From contig NZ_SHKW01000002.1 in NCBI RefSeq assembly GCF_004217555.1, positions 310,001 through 374,000 of the forward strand: DNA of 64,000 nucleotides, read 5' to 3'. The position numbers and the translations under genes are program-made. Below are positions 24,606 through 35,200 of the stretch, one piece after another. Position 1 is the first letter of the stretch. Each line of letters begins with the position of its first letter. The stretch comes from Edaphobacter modestus (GTDB lineage: Bacteria > Acidobacteriota > Terriglobia > Terriglobales > Acidobacteriaceae). The notes beneath the pieces were generated by a model. The model saw nothing but the letters and a program-made list of their open reading frames with translations. It made no database searches and had not been told where the DNA came from.

Positions 24606-25444
24606 CTCCTCGCCTTCTCCATGGTTCTCCGGGTGTAGGCAGCTCGTTTTGTAGGGCTGGGATCGCGGGAGAGGTAATCGTCTTCAAGGGCACATCCGAT
24701 CCGGTCCTCGGTCATGCCATTGGCAAAAGCGGCGACACAGAACGCGATGTCGGCGGCGGCGGGGCGGTCCTGGTACTTGGTTGAGCTTCGGAATCGCTCA
24801 AGAGATAGGTTCGATAACCTCGGTCCCCTTCGGGGAGAAAGAGAACTTTCGAGACGCCTCGCCTCGTGTTGCTGCTCGCGGGCCTCGTAGAGCGCCGTTA
24901 TCTCTTGTTCGAAGGCCTCCGCCATCGGGTACTGCTGTCCACTGTGGCTGCGCAGGCGCACGAAAGAGAAGAGGCCGTCAGGCTTGCGGTATTTGGGTTT
25001 GCAGTTCGTGAAGCCGGGAAGCCGTCCAAACCTCCTCCAGTCCGCCGCGCTGGGGTCAGCGTCGTACCGCTCGGCCAATGTCTGCGCGGCAACGGTTCCG
25101 AGGAGCTTCGGAAATATTCTGGGGTGCTTCAACCAGGCTTGAAAGCTGCCGGCGCTGGTCTCGACAACAGCGCACGGATTGAAGCCGTCGGCCGAGAGCC
25201 TGGCGAGCGAGGTCTCGCTGAGATCGTCGAGCGTGGTGAAGCGATGCTCGCCCGATGGACGGATGTAGATGTGCGAGCCGTGGGCATTGCGGTACCTGAG
25301 CAGAGAAAGCCTTTCGAGGACCGCCGCGGCCGAGATGCCGTCGAGCCGAGGAAGCATTCCACGCTCACTGAGGACACCCATATCGTAGAGCGGTGCCTCG
25401 ATAGCAGTGAGCATACTGCGAACAGTGGATTCGGTCTTGTCCAT
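24590..25444 (-). CDS. RepB-type plasmid primase-like protein
   Basis: About 284 residues from MDKTESTVRSML (ATG at 25444); the longer upstream frame is noncoding in character. YRNAHGSHIYIRPSGEHRFTTLDDL, GFNPCAVVETSAGSFQAWLKH and DWRRFGRLPGFTNCKPKY follow the RepB-family primase domain of mobilisable plasmids and integrative elements (archaeo-eukaryotic primase fold). It would make primers for element replication. The cluster with ssb and partition remnants supports a mobile-element origin. Confidence 0.75.
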   Translation of the reverse strand: MDKTESTVRSMLTAIEAPLYDMGVLSERGMLPRLDGISAAAVLERLSLLRYRNAHGSHIYIRPSGEHRFTTLDDLSETSLARLSADGFNPCAVVETSAGSFQAWLKHPRIFPKLLGTVAAQTLAERYDADPSAADWRRFGRLPGFTNCKPKYRKPDGLFSFVRLRSHSGQQYPMAEAFEQEITALYEAREQQHEARRLESSLSPRRGPRLSNLSLERFRSSTKYQDRPAAADIAFCVAAFANGMTEDRIGCALEDDYLSRDPSPTKRAAYTRRTMEKARRWTGR

Positions 25445-25933
25445 CGACGTCCTCTTCCAGATGCCTTTTGGTTGGGAGGAGTGCGGGGGAGGGAAAGGCC
25501 CCCGCCTCCCGCCTTTGAGTGGGTGAGTTTGGCATCTACCATCTAAGCGAGGTGAGAGAGGCACTTTTTGACACCATTGCCCACTTTTTCCAAAGAGAAG
25601 GGGCTGCAAACGCAACTCCGAGGGTTAGGCGCGTGGGGTCTGCTGCCGCTCGAAGGATTCGGCAAAGCCCTGCGAACGCAAGTTGTTGTCCCACTGCTTG
25701 GCGAATAGTAAGCCTCGTCGCCGTCTATGCGAACTACCACCCCACTGTTAGCAAGAATGATGTCTGCGGAACCTAGGCGGCTCCGCGGTGCTTCCTCAAT
25801 TGTCAGCTTGGTGTATGGCTCTGGTCCTTCGACCTGCTAGGCATGAAACACGGCGAAATGCCGCATGAGCCGAAATATTTCACTTGACAAACAAGTGCTC
25901 GAAGGTTCAGCCTCATCCAGAGGTATCACTTGG
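25445..25933. other. Intergenic region between primase and padR
   Basis: About 490 bp. It contains the primase upstream region and, near 25770-25790, a short GCGGA/TCCGC hairpin without a T-run. I see no gene, repeat or clear promoter. Confidence 0.4.
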
Positions 25934-26281
25934 ATGCCAAGTAAAGAGAACGAATCAATTCAACTTCTTCAGGGGACTTTGGACTTGATTGTCCTTCGTA
26001 CGCTTGTCAGCATGGGATCACAGCACGCCTATCAAATAGCCAGCCGGTTGGAGCACGTATCCGGCAATCTTCTCAACCTCAACCAGGGCACGCTCTATCC
26101 AGCGCTGGTACGTCTCGAACAGTACGGATGGATCAAAGGAACCTGGGGGAAAACGGAAAACAACCGGGAAGCGAAGTACTACGCAATTACCCGAACTGGC
26201 CAGAAGGCGCTTGGGGAAGAGACGCAGCGGTGGAGAAGAATGGCCGGTCTGGTCGAAAAGCTTCTTGTCGAGGAGCTCTAA
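25934..26281 (+). CDS. PadR-family transcriptional regulator
   Basis: About 115 residues from MPSKENESIQLLQGTLDLIVL; an in-frame ATG 23 codons earlier is possible. LQGTLDLIVLRTLVSMG, HAYQIASRLEHVS and LNQGTLYPALVRLEQYGWIKGTWG form the PadR winged helix, and NREAKYYAITRTGQKAL the wing and dimer helix. Its stop is 2 bp before the permease start. PadR next to an ADOP permease is a standard acidobacterial pair, so it probably represses this operon. Confidence 0.93.
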   Translation: MPSKENESIQLLQGTLDLIVLRTLVSMGSQHAYQIASRLEHVSGNLLNLNQGTLYPALVRLEQYGWIKGTWGKTENNREAKYYAITRTGQKALGEETQRWRRMAGLVEKLLVEEL

Positions 26282-26283
26282 AG

Positions 26284-28992
26284 ATGAAAGACCTAAGGCG
26301 AATTTTTCTCAGGTTCCTTAGCCTTTTCACCAATTCCAGGGCAGAGGCCGAGCTGGACCGGGAGATCGCGGCTCATCTCCAGTTGCTAGAAGACGACTTT
26401 CTGTGTCAGGGGATGACTCCGAAGGAGGCCCGCAGCGCTGCCCGGCGCGCCTATGGAGGAGTGGAGCAGGCGAAGCAACTGCACCGCGACGAACGAGCCT
26501 TCCAAGGGCTGGCCACCATCGTGATGGACATTCGGTACACCCTGCGCCAGCTGCGGAAGTCCCCGGGCTTCACGCTCACGGCGATCCTGATGCTGGCATT
26601 CGGAATTGGCGCGACGACAGCCGTCTTTTCGATCGTCGAGGGAGTTCTGCTGCGTCCGCTTCCGTTCGCCGATCCCGATCGCCTCGTCATCCTTGGCGAT
26701 GACCTCGTCGGATCGCATTGGACCCGGCCTACTGTCACCCCGCCGGACGTCCGCAACTACATGCGGGACACGCACAGCTTTCTCCACCTCGGCGGCTATC
26801 AGCGAATCGGTCGCGAATTGTCCGGCGTCGGCGACCCCGTGCACATCGATGCGACGAGAATGAGTGGAGAGATCTTTTCGGCGCTGGCTACGGCCCCGCT
26901 GATGGGCCGCTGGTTCACCCAGCAGGAAGACGAGCAGCATCAACCGGTCGTCGTCTTGAGTTATGCCATGTGGCGCAAACGCTTTCATGGCGATGAGAAG
27001 ATTCTTGGCACGAAGATCCTTCTGGATCGCCAACCCTATCTCGTGATCGGCATCATGCCTCGCGATTTTGAATTTCCCCTGGTGCCGGGGCATTTAAACA
27101 GCAGTGAACTTTGGATTCCGCTGAGCCTGCGCCCGGAAGAGTTCACCGCGGGCTACGCGGCATCATGGAACTTTCGTATGGTGGGCCGTCTCAAACCCGG
27201 CGTTGCGCCGGCACAGGCCCAGAGAGATGCCCAGCTCGTCGCCGAAGAGACGATGAGGAACTACCTGGGATTTATGCGGAGCCTGCGCATTCAATCGCAG
27301 GTGAGACTCCTGCATGAAGACACCGTGACGCAGGCCCGTCCGCTGGTGCACACGTTGCTGATCGCGGTCGCGACGGTTTTGCTGATCGCATGCGCGAATC
27401 TGGCCGGTCTTCTTCTGGTGCGCTCGATCCGGAGAAGAAGAGAGATCGCCGTCCGCCTTGCCCTGGGGGCGAGTACCGGGATGCTGTTGCGGCAGGCGCT
27501 GGTGGAAAGCCTGGTGCTGAGCATTGCGGGAGGCCTCATTGGATTGGTCTTCGCTGCCGCCTGCATTCGGATCGGCATCAGCCTCCTGCCGGAGACCTTG
27601 CCGAGGATCCGCGAGATCGCGCTGGATTGGCCCGTGGTGGGCTTTGCTCTAGCGCTGGCCATTTTGACCGGTCTGATCTGTGGCCTGGCGCCTGCATTCG
27701 CGGCTATACGGACAAGCGTCAACGACACACTGAAGGAGGGTGGAAGAACCGGCACCGCGGGAAGTGGACACGGAAGACTCCGTTCCGCGCTCGTCATCGC
27801 GGAGATCGCAGTGGCCCTGGTCTTGTTGACGGCCTCCGGGCTTCTCCTGCGCAGCTTCGAAAAGATGCGTCAGATCGATCCCGGCTTTCGGGTGGATCAC
27901 ACGCTCACCGCATACTATGTCCTCCCAAAGGAGCGATATGCGATACAGTCCGGAATCGACAATGTGACGAACGACCTGCTGCGCAGTCTGCGGCAACTGC
28001 CCGGAGTCAAAGCCGCAGGCATAACCTCCTCACGGCCCGGCTCAGGGAATAACGGAGGAATCGCAATCACCGTGGAGGGCGTTGCCCCTCGCAAAGACGC
28101 GGAACTGAACATGGCAACGGTATCGCTGGTGCAAGGCGATTCCTTCCAGGCGCTCGGCATCCGTTTGCTGCGCGGACGAGTGTTTACGGAGTCGGACCGG
28201 GCAGATTCGCAACTCGTCGCGATCGTGAACCGGAAGCTGGCTGAGCACTATTGGCCCGGCGATAACCCTCTCGGAAAAAGGCTGCGCCGCGGGATGCCGG
28301 AGACTCCGACTCCCTGGTTGATCGTCGTGGGAGTCGTGGATGACGTCAAGCTTGGATCGGCTGATGGCGAGACAGCAGAACAGTTCTATCAGCCCGTAAC
28401 CCAGCAGGCCATCTCAGAAGGAGCGTTTGCGCCGGCCGGTGAGCTGACCGGAACCTACGGCTGTATTGTCCTGCATACAGAGACTCCTTCGGAACAGTTG
28501 GAGAACCCGTTTCTGGCCGCCGTCCGAAAGATCGATCCTCAGCTCCCCCTGGTCGACATGCAGACGATGGAGAGTGTGATCTCGGAGAACGAAGCTCCAC
28601 GACTGTTCAACACCGTGTTGATTTCATCCTTCGCGATAATTGCGTTGCTGCTGGCCGTGCTGGGGATTTACAGCGTCATCGCATTCTCGGTGGCCTTGCG
28701 AGAGCAGGAGTTGGCGATACGCATGGCGCTCGGCTGCCAGCGCAAGGGAATACTCCACCTTGTTCTTACCTCGGCAGTGAAGCTCGGTGCCGTTGGATGT
28801 CTCCTGGGTCTGCTTACCTCAACCGCTGTATCCCACCTGCTGCGTGCGTTTCTCTTTGGAGTCAGCCCTTTCGATCCACTTGTGCTGACGCTCTCTGCCG
28901 TCGCCATGTTGTCGTTTGCGCTCGCTGCATCCACTCTCCCCGCAATGCGCGCAGCGAAGATCAACCCCATCATCGCCTTGCGTGGGGACTAG
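26284..28992 (+). CDS. ADOP-type duplicated FtsX/MacB permease
   Basis: 902 residues from MKDLRRIFLRF. The N-terminal ADOP extension (EAELDREIAAHLQLLEDDFL ... MTPKEARSAARRAYGG) precedes two MacB/FtsX permease units: TM helix about 88-110 (GFTLTAILMLAFGIGATTAVFS), a periplasmic MacB_PCD domain, three TM helices (VHTLLIAVATVLLIACANLAG on), then a second periplasmic domain and three more TMs near the C-terminus. No ATP-binding subunit is adjacent, as usual for this orphan group. Substrate is unknown; peptide or lipid export or membrane signalling are the family ideas. Confidence 0.94.
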   Translation: MKDLRRIFLRFLSLFTNSRAEAELDREIAAHLQLLEDDFLCQGMTPKEARSAARRAYGGVEQAKQLHRDERAFQGLATIVMDIRYTLRQLRKSPGFTLTAILMLAFGIGATTAVFSIVEGVLLRPLPFADPDRLVILGDDLVGSHWTRPTVTPPDVRNYMRDTHSFLHLGGYQRIGRELSGVGDPVHIDATRMSGEIFSALATAPLMGRWFTQQEDEQHQPVVVLSYAMWRKRFHGDEKILGTKILLDRQPYLVIGIMPRDFEFPLVPGHLNSSELWIPLSLRPEEFTAGYAASWNFRMVGRLKPGVAPAQAQRDAQLVAEETMRNYLGFMRSLRIQSQVRLLHEDTVTQARPLVHTLLIAVATVLLIACANLAGLLLVRSIRRRREIAVRLALGASTGMLLRQALVESLVLSIAGGLIGLVFAAACIRIGISLLPETLPRIREIALDWPVVGFALALAILTGLICGLAPAFAAIRTSVNDTLKEGGRTGTAGSGHGRLRSALVIAEIAVALVLLTASGLLLRSFEKMRQIDPGFRVDHTLTAYYVLPKERYAIQSGIDNVTNDLLRSLRQLPGVKAAGITSSRPGSGNNGGIAITVEGVAPRKDAELNMATVSLVQGDSFQALGIRLLRGRVFTESDRADSQLVAIVNRKLAEHYWPGDNPLGKRLRRGMPETPTPWLIVVGVVDDVKLGSADGETAEQFYQPVTQQAISEGAFAPAGELTGTYGCIVLHTETPSEQLENPFLAAVRKIDPQLPLVDMQTMESVISENEAPRLFNTVLISSFAIIALLLAVLGIYSVIAFSVALREQELAIRMALGCQRKGILHLVLTSAVKLGAVGCLLGLLTSTAVSHLLRAFLFGVSPFDPLVLTLSAVAMLSFALAASTLPAMRAAKINPIIALRGD

Positions 28993-29013
28993 CAGCATCA
29001 CACAGAAAACGTA

Positions 29014-29330
29014 GTGCGAACGGCTTACTGTGAAGAGGAGGAAATCTTGGTGCACCATGAAGACCAGCCACCGAGATTGGCGATTACAGATTGCAGGCTC
29101 GATCGCCAGGGCTTCGTTCCCCTATATCGGCAGATCAAAGACCTCGTATGGATCGCATTGAACATGGTGACCTTGCCACAGGTGATCGGATTCCATCGGA
29201 GACGCGGCTGGGGGCCGCATTTAAAGTCAGCCGCCTGACGGTGAGGCAGGCTCTTTACGAGCTTCGTATGGAGGGTTACATCATTCGCGAGAGGGGTCGC
29301 GGCACATTCGTTGGAGGGGTTGCTGTCTAG
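29014..29330 (+). pseudogene. GntR-type DNA-binding domain, frameshifted
   Basis: One frame gives GFVPLYRQIKDLV; a second, joined near 29150, gives DRIEHGDLATGDRIPSETRLGAAFKVSRLTVRQALYELRMEGYI and RERGRGTFVGG. Together they are the complete GntR winged helix, but the chain stops at GGVAV without any effector domain. It is doubly damaged or a remnant, located directly after the ADOP permease. Confidence 0.7.
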
Positions 29331-29649
29331 CTGCATGTTGTCTGAGGATGCAAGCTCGCCCTCCCTTAATCAAACTGACGGTTGTGGGATGTGTAGTCAA
29401 CTGCCACTTGCCTCCATGGACTGTGCACTTTTAGCTAAATCACTGATAAATCGTAAAATATTGCAAAAGAGAAATATAGTGGCTGCCTTGAGCTTCTGCT
29501 TGTTGAAAGAGGTGCCGGTGCTGGCAGAATGGGTGTAGCGCGTGAAATGCTGTTCTGGCCCAAGGGTTTGGCTCACTAGGGTGCACTCTGCAGGCTTCAC
29601 CTCTTATCGATCTCGGCCGTCATTTGGGAATCAATATGCCAGCTCTTTT
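29331..29649. other. Intergenic region with no recognised feature
   Basis: AT-richer than its surroundings (around 29430-29480 especially). No gene, repeat or promoter that I can support; probably a junction of transferred fragments. Confidence 0.3.
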
Positions 29650-29871
29650 TCAGTCGTTTGCATATTCGCCTAGCAGGACGTTCACGGTAGCATCCCGGCT
29701 AGCGGTTCGGCTGAAGTGCTGCTCGTAAACAGTACGAATGTACTTCACGGCAAACGTATGGAAGCGGTCAAGGGCGACTTCCGGCTGATCCTTATCGATG
29801 GCTTCGCCAACCTCCCTAGCCAGTGCATCGAAGTTCCGCTCAGGGTAGCTTGTCGGCAACGGCACCTTCAC
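29650..29871 (-). pseudogene. Abortive-infection-like protein, fragment
   Basis: 73 residues: YPERNFDALAREVGEAIDKDQPEVALDRFHTFAVKYIRTVYEQHF ... VNVLLGEYAND (given in parts). The LDRxHTFxVKYxRxV and LLGEY segments resemble the C-terminal region of abortive-infection family proteins. It is far shorter than a full protein, so probably a 5' piece of a defence gene or a broken copy. Family call is tentative. Confidence 0.35.
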
Positions 29872-30044
29872 ACGCCACGAAGATCAGCCGGGTTCCTAAT
29901 CGTGACTAAGCGAAGCGTGGAATTCTTTCGGCGGAACAACAACTTTTGAGGTAGGGCGATGGGACGGTCGAACAGGCTATTAGTCAATATAGCTATAGCT
30001 GCTCTTTGATCGGTACCGTACTCTCTACGAGCGCAGTTTAGCAT

Positions 30045-32120
30045 TCACTTTTGTTCTTCTCGCCACACGGGATTAGAAAACGCCCCGCCTCCCGCTATGT
30101 CCCAAACAGCGACACGAGCCCACCTCCATGCAGGGGCGTTTACATTCCACTGAAATGCACGTTTCTCGAATTCATGCGTCGTGTCGAGTTCAAACTGTTC
30201 TGTGTGAGTGCTTTTGCCGTCCCCCCAAACCACCTCAGCTATTCGAAGAGGAAAAGTTGAGGTGGTTTCAATCTCTACATGTATAGAGTCACCGCCTGCT
30301 GAAGAGATTTTTGATTGCGGCATTAAGACCTCTCCCGTCGAAATAAAACTATCTCCGCGTGCAACCGCGTCAAGAAGAACCTTGTAGTGGTCGAAATCCG
30401 GTAGTTTGGGGATCCGAACATAGTTCACGTTCATGTGGCCGTAAAGTTCGTCGGTTTTTGAAATCTGGAACATATCAACCTCTCCGAGCATGACCTTATG
30501 AAGACCAAGATTGTTGACGTCATCCACGGTTCTAAAACCTCTCTCGCCTAACCGCGGCGAAGATAAATCCGATGGCATCGCCTTCCATCCAGTCCCGAAG
30601 TACTGAGGGTCACGAAAGTATGCCGTGTTTAGAATCTTGTCGGGATACCCTGTTGAACCCTTCGTGCGCGGGTGCGTTTGGTAAGCGTAACCATGTTCGA
30701 CCTGTACCAATTTCCACATGTCTTCCGGGGTGTGAACACGGTACACCGTCCCGTACTTTGGATCTGGCGTGGCGAAAGATTCATTGGCTTTCCTATCCAT
30801 CAACCAATAGACGGGTTTAGGAAAAGTAAGCGACCAATGTCCTCCGAGAATTACATCCGCTTCCTCTGCTGGGATAAGCAGGAATTTATTGTCAGACTGT
30901 TGTCGACATGCTTTGTAATAGTCATCGAGTTCTCGCATCCGCAGGCCCGTCAGGTCTGCGGGGTGACCGTCAATATGGAAGTCCATGATCATCGCGGAAT
31001 CGACGCCGATGCTCTCCAACCCCGGCTTGAACGGCGGTACCCATGTTGTACCGGTACCTACAGCCTGCTCCGTGAAAGCGAAATGCCAGTGCGGAGCAAA
31101 GGTGACGTAGCCGTCAATATGTGGGAAGAAATCTTTATTCGTGTAGGAGAGCGCTTTATCGAGTGTTTGATTGGCGGACCCGCTTCCGAGCAGGAAGAAT
31201 ATTCCCATCTCCTGTTTGGTGCCGGGAGGAGCGTTCATCCATGGGTAAATGCTTGTGTTGTCATCAAGAGGTTGCTGGATGCCGAGCCCCACCTTCCCGC
31301 GCCATGAGCTATACCATGCGTAACCCATGTTCGTGCTGTAGTCGCGAGCGAACAGGTATCGGTGAGGTGAGGGTAGTGCAACGATGCTTCCAACTCCCAT
31401 CTTCGCCGCCACAGCCCTGTAGTGCACCTGGAGCGTATGTCGCTCTGAACCGTACGGTGACGTGATCGATTGCAACTTACCTTCAGCATCGTAGTAGACG
31501 ATAGTGGACGCCATGTTGATACCCGGCCTTCGGTCTGCTTCAGACGCCATTTGCAGCCCCGCATCATAGGTGTATGCAATGCTGGGCTCGTTCGTTTCAA
31601 GGACCGCAACCTGCTGGATCAGTGCGCTGCCGGGATAGAAAATGTAGCGCATCGTTCCAGAGAAGATCCCCATCTCCATTCCGTTGAAAGACACCTCTAC
31701 CCGGTCGCCTACCGTGCGCACTGTAGCAGCCGTCGGATGAAAACTCTGAATGAAGTTCCGTGTCCCCTGTGGTCTGGCAGGTGGGAAGTCGAAGAACGCG
31801 TCCCAGCCGCCTGTACGTGTTCCTGTGCTGCAGCGATAAACCGGTGTCGCCTTCTCCACAACATTGCTCCCACCAACAGCAATCGACGTGATGAGAGGAA
31901 GCTTGTCATCTAACGCAAAGACAGCTGACCACTGCTGGCTGGACGCATCGGTCCATCGAATCGTCAGAGCCGATTTTGTAGCGGAAACTTCAATTGGGCC
32001 TTGCTTAACAGCGGAAATGTCTGCCGCTATGGGATCTGCACGGAGCACGGTAGCGCGAGTGCAAGTAAAGAGAAAAAACAAGCTTGCAAGCGCTGTGGAT
32101 GCGCGGCGGCAGGTTCGCAT
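30045..32120 (-). CDS. Secreted CehA/McbA-like PHP-fold metallohydrolase
   Basis: 691 residues with a Sec signal (ALASLFFLFTCTRATVLRA). The first half is a beta-rich domain. From about residue 330 the PHP-like core has candidate metal ligands: APHWHFAF, MIMDFHIDGHPAD, LLIPAEEADVILGGHW, YQTHPRTKG and GEVDMFQI. Family members hydrolyse phosphoesters or related bonds outside the cytoplasm. It lies 97 bp downstream of a TonB-dependent receptor on the same strand, like the toroid/PHP protein at 699-2801, so the pair probably works on an imported substrate. Confidence 0.75.
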   Translation of the reverse strand: MRTCRRASTALASLFFLFTCTRATVLRADPIAADISAVKQGPIEVSATKSALTIRWTDASSQQWSAVFALDDKLPLITSIAVGGSNVVEKATPVYRCSTGTRTGGWDAFFDFPPARPQGTRNFIQSFHPTAATVRTVGDRVEVSFNGMEMGIFSGTMRYIFYPGSALIQQVAVLETNEPSIAYTYDAGLQMASEADRRPGINMASTIVYYDAEGKLQSITSPYGSERHTLQVHYRAVAAKMGVGSIVALPSPHRYLFARDYSTNMGYAWYSSWRGKVGLGIQQPLDDNTSIYPWMNAPPGTKQEMGIFFLLGSGSANQTLDKALSYTNKDFFPHIDGYVTFAPHWHFAFTEQAVGTGTTWVPPFKPGLESIGVDSAMIMDFHIDGHPADLTGLRMRELDDYYKACRQQSDNKFLLIPAEEADVILGGHWSLTFPKPVYWLMDRKANESFATPDPKYGTVYRVHTPEDMWKLVQVEHGYAYQTHPRTKGSTGYPDKILNTAYFRDPQYFGTGWKAMPSDLSSPRLGERGFRTVDDVNNLGLHKVMLGEVDMFQISKTDELYGHMNVNYVRIPKLPDFDHYKVLLDAVARGDSFISTGEVLMPQSKISSAGGDSIHVEIETTSTFPLRIAEVVWGDGKSTHTEQFELDTTHEFEKRAFQWNVNAPAWRWARVAVWDIAGGGAFSNPVWREEQK

Positions 32121-32174
32121 TAATTAGCTCCTAGAAGTCGAATAATATGCTGTTGGAACTTTCTAAATAGGTCA

Positions 32175-32203
32175 AGGAAGAGCCGCTCAGGACGGCTCTT
32201 CCT
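32175..32203 (-). terminator. Hairpin between TonB receptor and PHP-fold gene
   Basis: AGGAAGAGCCG pairs perfectly over 11 bp with CGGCTCTTCCT around a 7-nt loop, 14 bp after the receptor stop. No T-run follows on the minus strand, so it may act as an attenuator or mRNA-stabilising structure rather than a full terminator. Confidence 0.5.
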
Positions 32204-32216
32204 GATCTTGGCGCAG

Positions 32217-35200
32217 CTAGAAACGGATGCGCGCGGTGAGTTGCGAGTTCCGTGCCGTAGTGAGCGTTGTGGTTGGAACTCCGAAGAGGTTGTCGGTTGG
32301 GGTCACCGAAGGAACTCCGAAGGCATGCCGGTTGAATGCGTTGAGCATCTCAAACTTCAGCTGAAGATCCATCTTTTCAGTGATTCGCGTGTTTTTGATA
32401 ATGCTGATGTCCTCGTTCTTAAATCCATTCATGCGGAACGCCGATGTAACCCGGGCAATACTACCAAGCTGATACGCTCCGCCGTTGCGGGATGCATTTG
32501 GATCTACAAACGCTCCATTCGTCGCATCACGGGAAACGTTCAGATTGAAGAGACTGTTGACAGCGGGATCGGCTCCCTTGCTCGTAACGACAAAAGGATT
32601 CACTGAATTGTTACGTGAAGCCGCACTACGGAAGGAGCTGCCAGGACGCTGGTTGAAGCGCACGCAGTTATCCCATCCCGGTATAGATGATGCACAGCCA
32701 AACGAGATTGGAGTGCCTGATTGGTAGCGCAAAACTGCTCCAACCTGCCAACCACCTGCGAGGTAGCTCGTAATTCCATGATTGAAATAACGGCGGTTCC
32801 TACCAAACGGAAGTTCCTGAATAAAGCTCGTAACGAAAACGTTTGGCAGATCCTGCGTACTAAGGGACTTCTCACCCTTGAGATTGGTCGGGTCTTGAAT
32901 CGAGCTTAGGTTATTTGTGTTTAGTACGATCGTGTCCGAATTCGTGATGTTTTTGGACCACGTGTATGAGACCTGGAGGTTGGTACCACTCCGGAAACGT
33001 CGCTGCAGAGATGCGAGCAGCGCGTGATACGTTGATTGACCGTCGTTCTGAAGGCAGCAATTTGTCTGAATCTGCTGGTACTGCGGAAACGGACGCAACG
33101 CCTGGGATGTTTGCACGTTATTTCCATACAGCGAATAGAACGAAGAAAATGGAGCTGTGACGCCTGCGGTATTTGAAGCAAGGGTGCGAGCTAAGTTGTC
33201 TCCGAGCTGAAACGCACTTTTGGGAATATTGTTGATGTTTTCCAGGTTGGAACGCAGCCGATTGCCTCGCTGGCCCAGGTAACCTAATGTAAAGATAAGA
33301 TCAGGTGCAAACTCCTGTTGGACCTCCAGGTTCCATTGCTGCGTCATGGCAGGCTTGTTCATATTCGGCCTGATGTAGTTAGAGGCTACGATCTGACCTT
33401 CGAAATAGCTGGGATTTAGAAGTGGAGGAGCCGTATACGCTGGAAAGCCTCCCGCGAGATCGAAGGCAGGTGAAAACGCATTCACACTATTGAATGCAGC
33501 GTTTGCTTTGTACCCGGTGTTCATCTGGCTTCCGCCATCTGCGTAGAACATTGGCGCATACAGAATGGAGTAGCTGCCACGCATGACTGACTTGCCATTG
33601 CCTGCACCAGGAGAATAGGCGAAACCGAGGCGAGGCGAAATGTCCTTGTAGTAGGCGTCAATCCATTTCGCATTGCAATTGCAAGTCGTCCCAAAGATCA
33701 GGGCGCCAGGCTTGCCCGAGGCAGGATCAATCGCCGTCGCGCTGAAGTTAGACGTTCGGTTGCGTGATTCGCTACGCGGAAGATCGACGTCGTAACGCAG
33801 CCCCAGATTTAACGTCAGGTTTGGCAGGACCTTGTAATCATCTTGCAAAAAGACCGCCCAATAAGCAGAAAGCCAACGCGGCTGGCTGGAATACATGTTA
33901 ATAGATCCAGAATTTGGCAGGCCAAGGAGGAGGCTCGCAAATCCGTTTCCACTGTTTGTCGTCGCAATGGTTGCTGCGGTTCCGGCGGTCTGGGCCCGAG
34001 CAAATGTAAGCCGTGGGATAGGCCCATTGAAAGTTAAGAATTGTTGATAGCGATAGTCTCCGCCGATTTTGAAATAGTGATGCCCATGTTCGATGGAAAC
34101 GGTGTCGGCGAAGCGCAATCCATTATCGACGGGATCGCCATTATTACCACTGTTTAACACTGGGATCGATTCCCCTACCGTGGTTAATGGGAAGGCGACT
34201 GCATCGATATTGCTGATGCCGAGTTGCTTTGCGTAGTTAATGTTGCCTTGAGCCGAGACGCTGAAGTTCTTAGCGTTTGTCCGGTTAAACCCCACCAGTA
34301 ACTGATTCACGACATGCGCATTCACAGATGTCGTCAGTCCAAACCGGAAGAGGTGAGTTACGAAGTTCTGATTCCATTGGTTCGGGTCAACCGGATCGGG
34401 AAGAGTTCGGGGGTTCTTCTGGCTCGTGTTCTGGCGTGCCGTCCAGGAGCCAAATATCTTATTGCGGGCGGTAAGGTCGTTATCGATGCGAACCGTATAG
34501 GTCGTATTGGTAATCGGATACGGCTGATTGATGGTGTAATTGTTGAATGTGCCCGCAACCTGAGGCAGCGGATAGTAGTTGAGGTAGTTCTTCGCAATCG
34601 ATGTAATCCGTCCAGCCGGAATGATATTACCCGGAAACGTTGTTCGGCACTGGACGCCATTAACCGTTCTCGTCGTAGCCGGATCAAAGATTTGACCGTT
34701 ATACACAGGCGTGCCATCACACGGATTTGTGGTAATGACGGATGTCGTAAGAAGGGCGGAAAAATCACCGTTCCGCATCGCATTCGTTGGAACAGTTGAT
34801 GTGACCGGCCCTCCTGTGCTCTGCCTGAACTGCTCCCATGAGAAAAAGAAGAAGGTTCGTTCATGGCCGTTATACAGACGAGGGATGGATACCGGGCCGC
34901 CTAGACTTACGCCGTAGTCGTTCTGTTTATTGGAAGGCCTACGATAGAGATTGTTGCAGTTCGCGATTGAAGACGTGTTTGTGGCGGCCACCAGACAAAG
35001 AGACTTACGGCCATTGTTGAAGTAAGTATTCGCGTCCAAAGCTTCGTTGCGAAATATATCGTATACAGATCCGTGAAACGCATTTGTACCCGACTTTGTG
35101 GCGAAGCTCTCGACTGCTCCTGTTGTGCGTCCAAATTCGGCAGAGGGGTTCGAGATTGTAAGCTTGAATTCTTGAATAGCCTCAACTGAGGGAGACTCCT

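Noticed and set aside
24866..25546. 226-residue plus-strand frame
   Set aside because: Antisense to the RepB-type primase.
26386..27093. 235-residue minus-strand frame
   Set aside because: Antisense to the ADOP permease; charged composition typical of a shadow frame.
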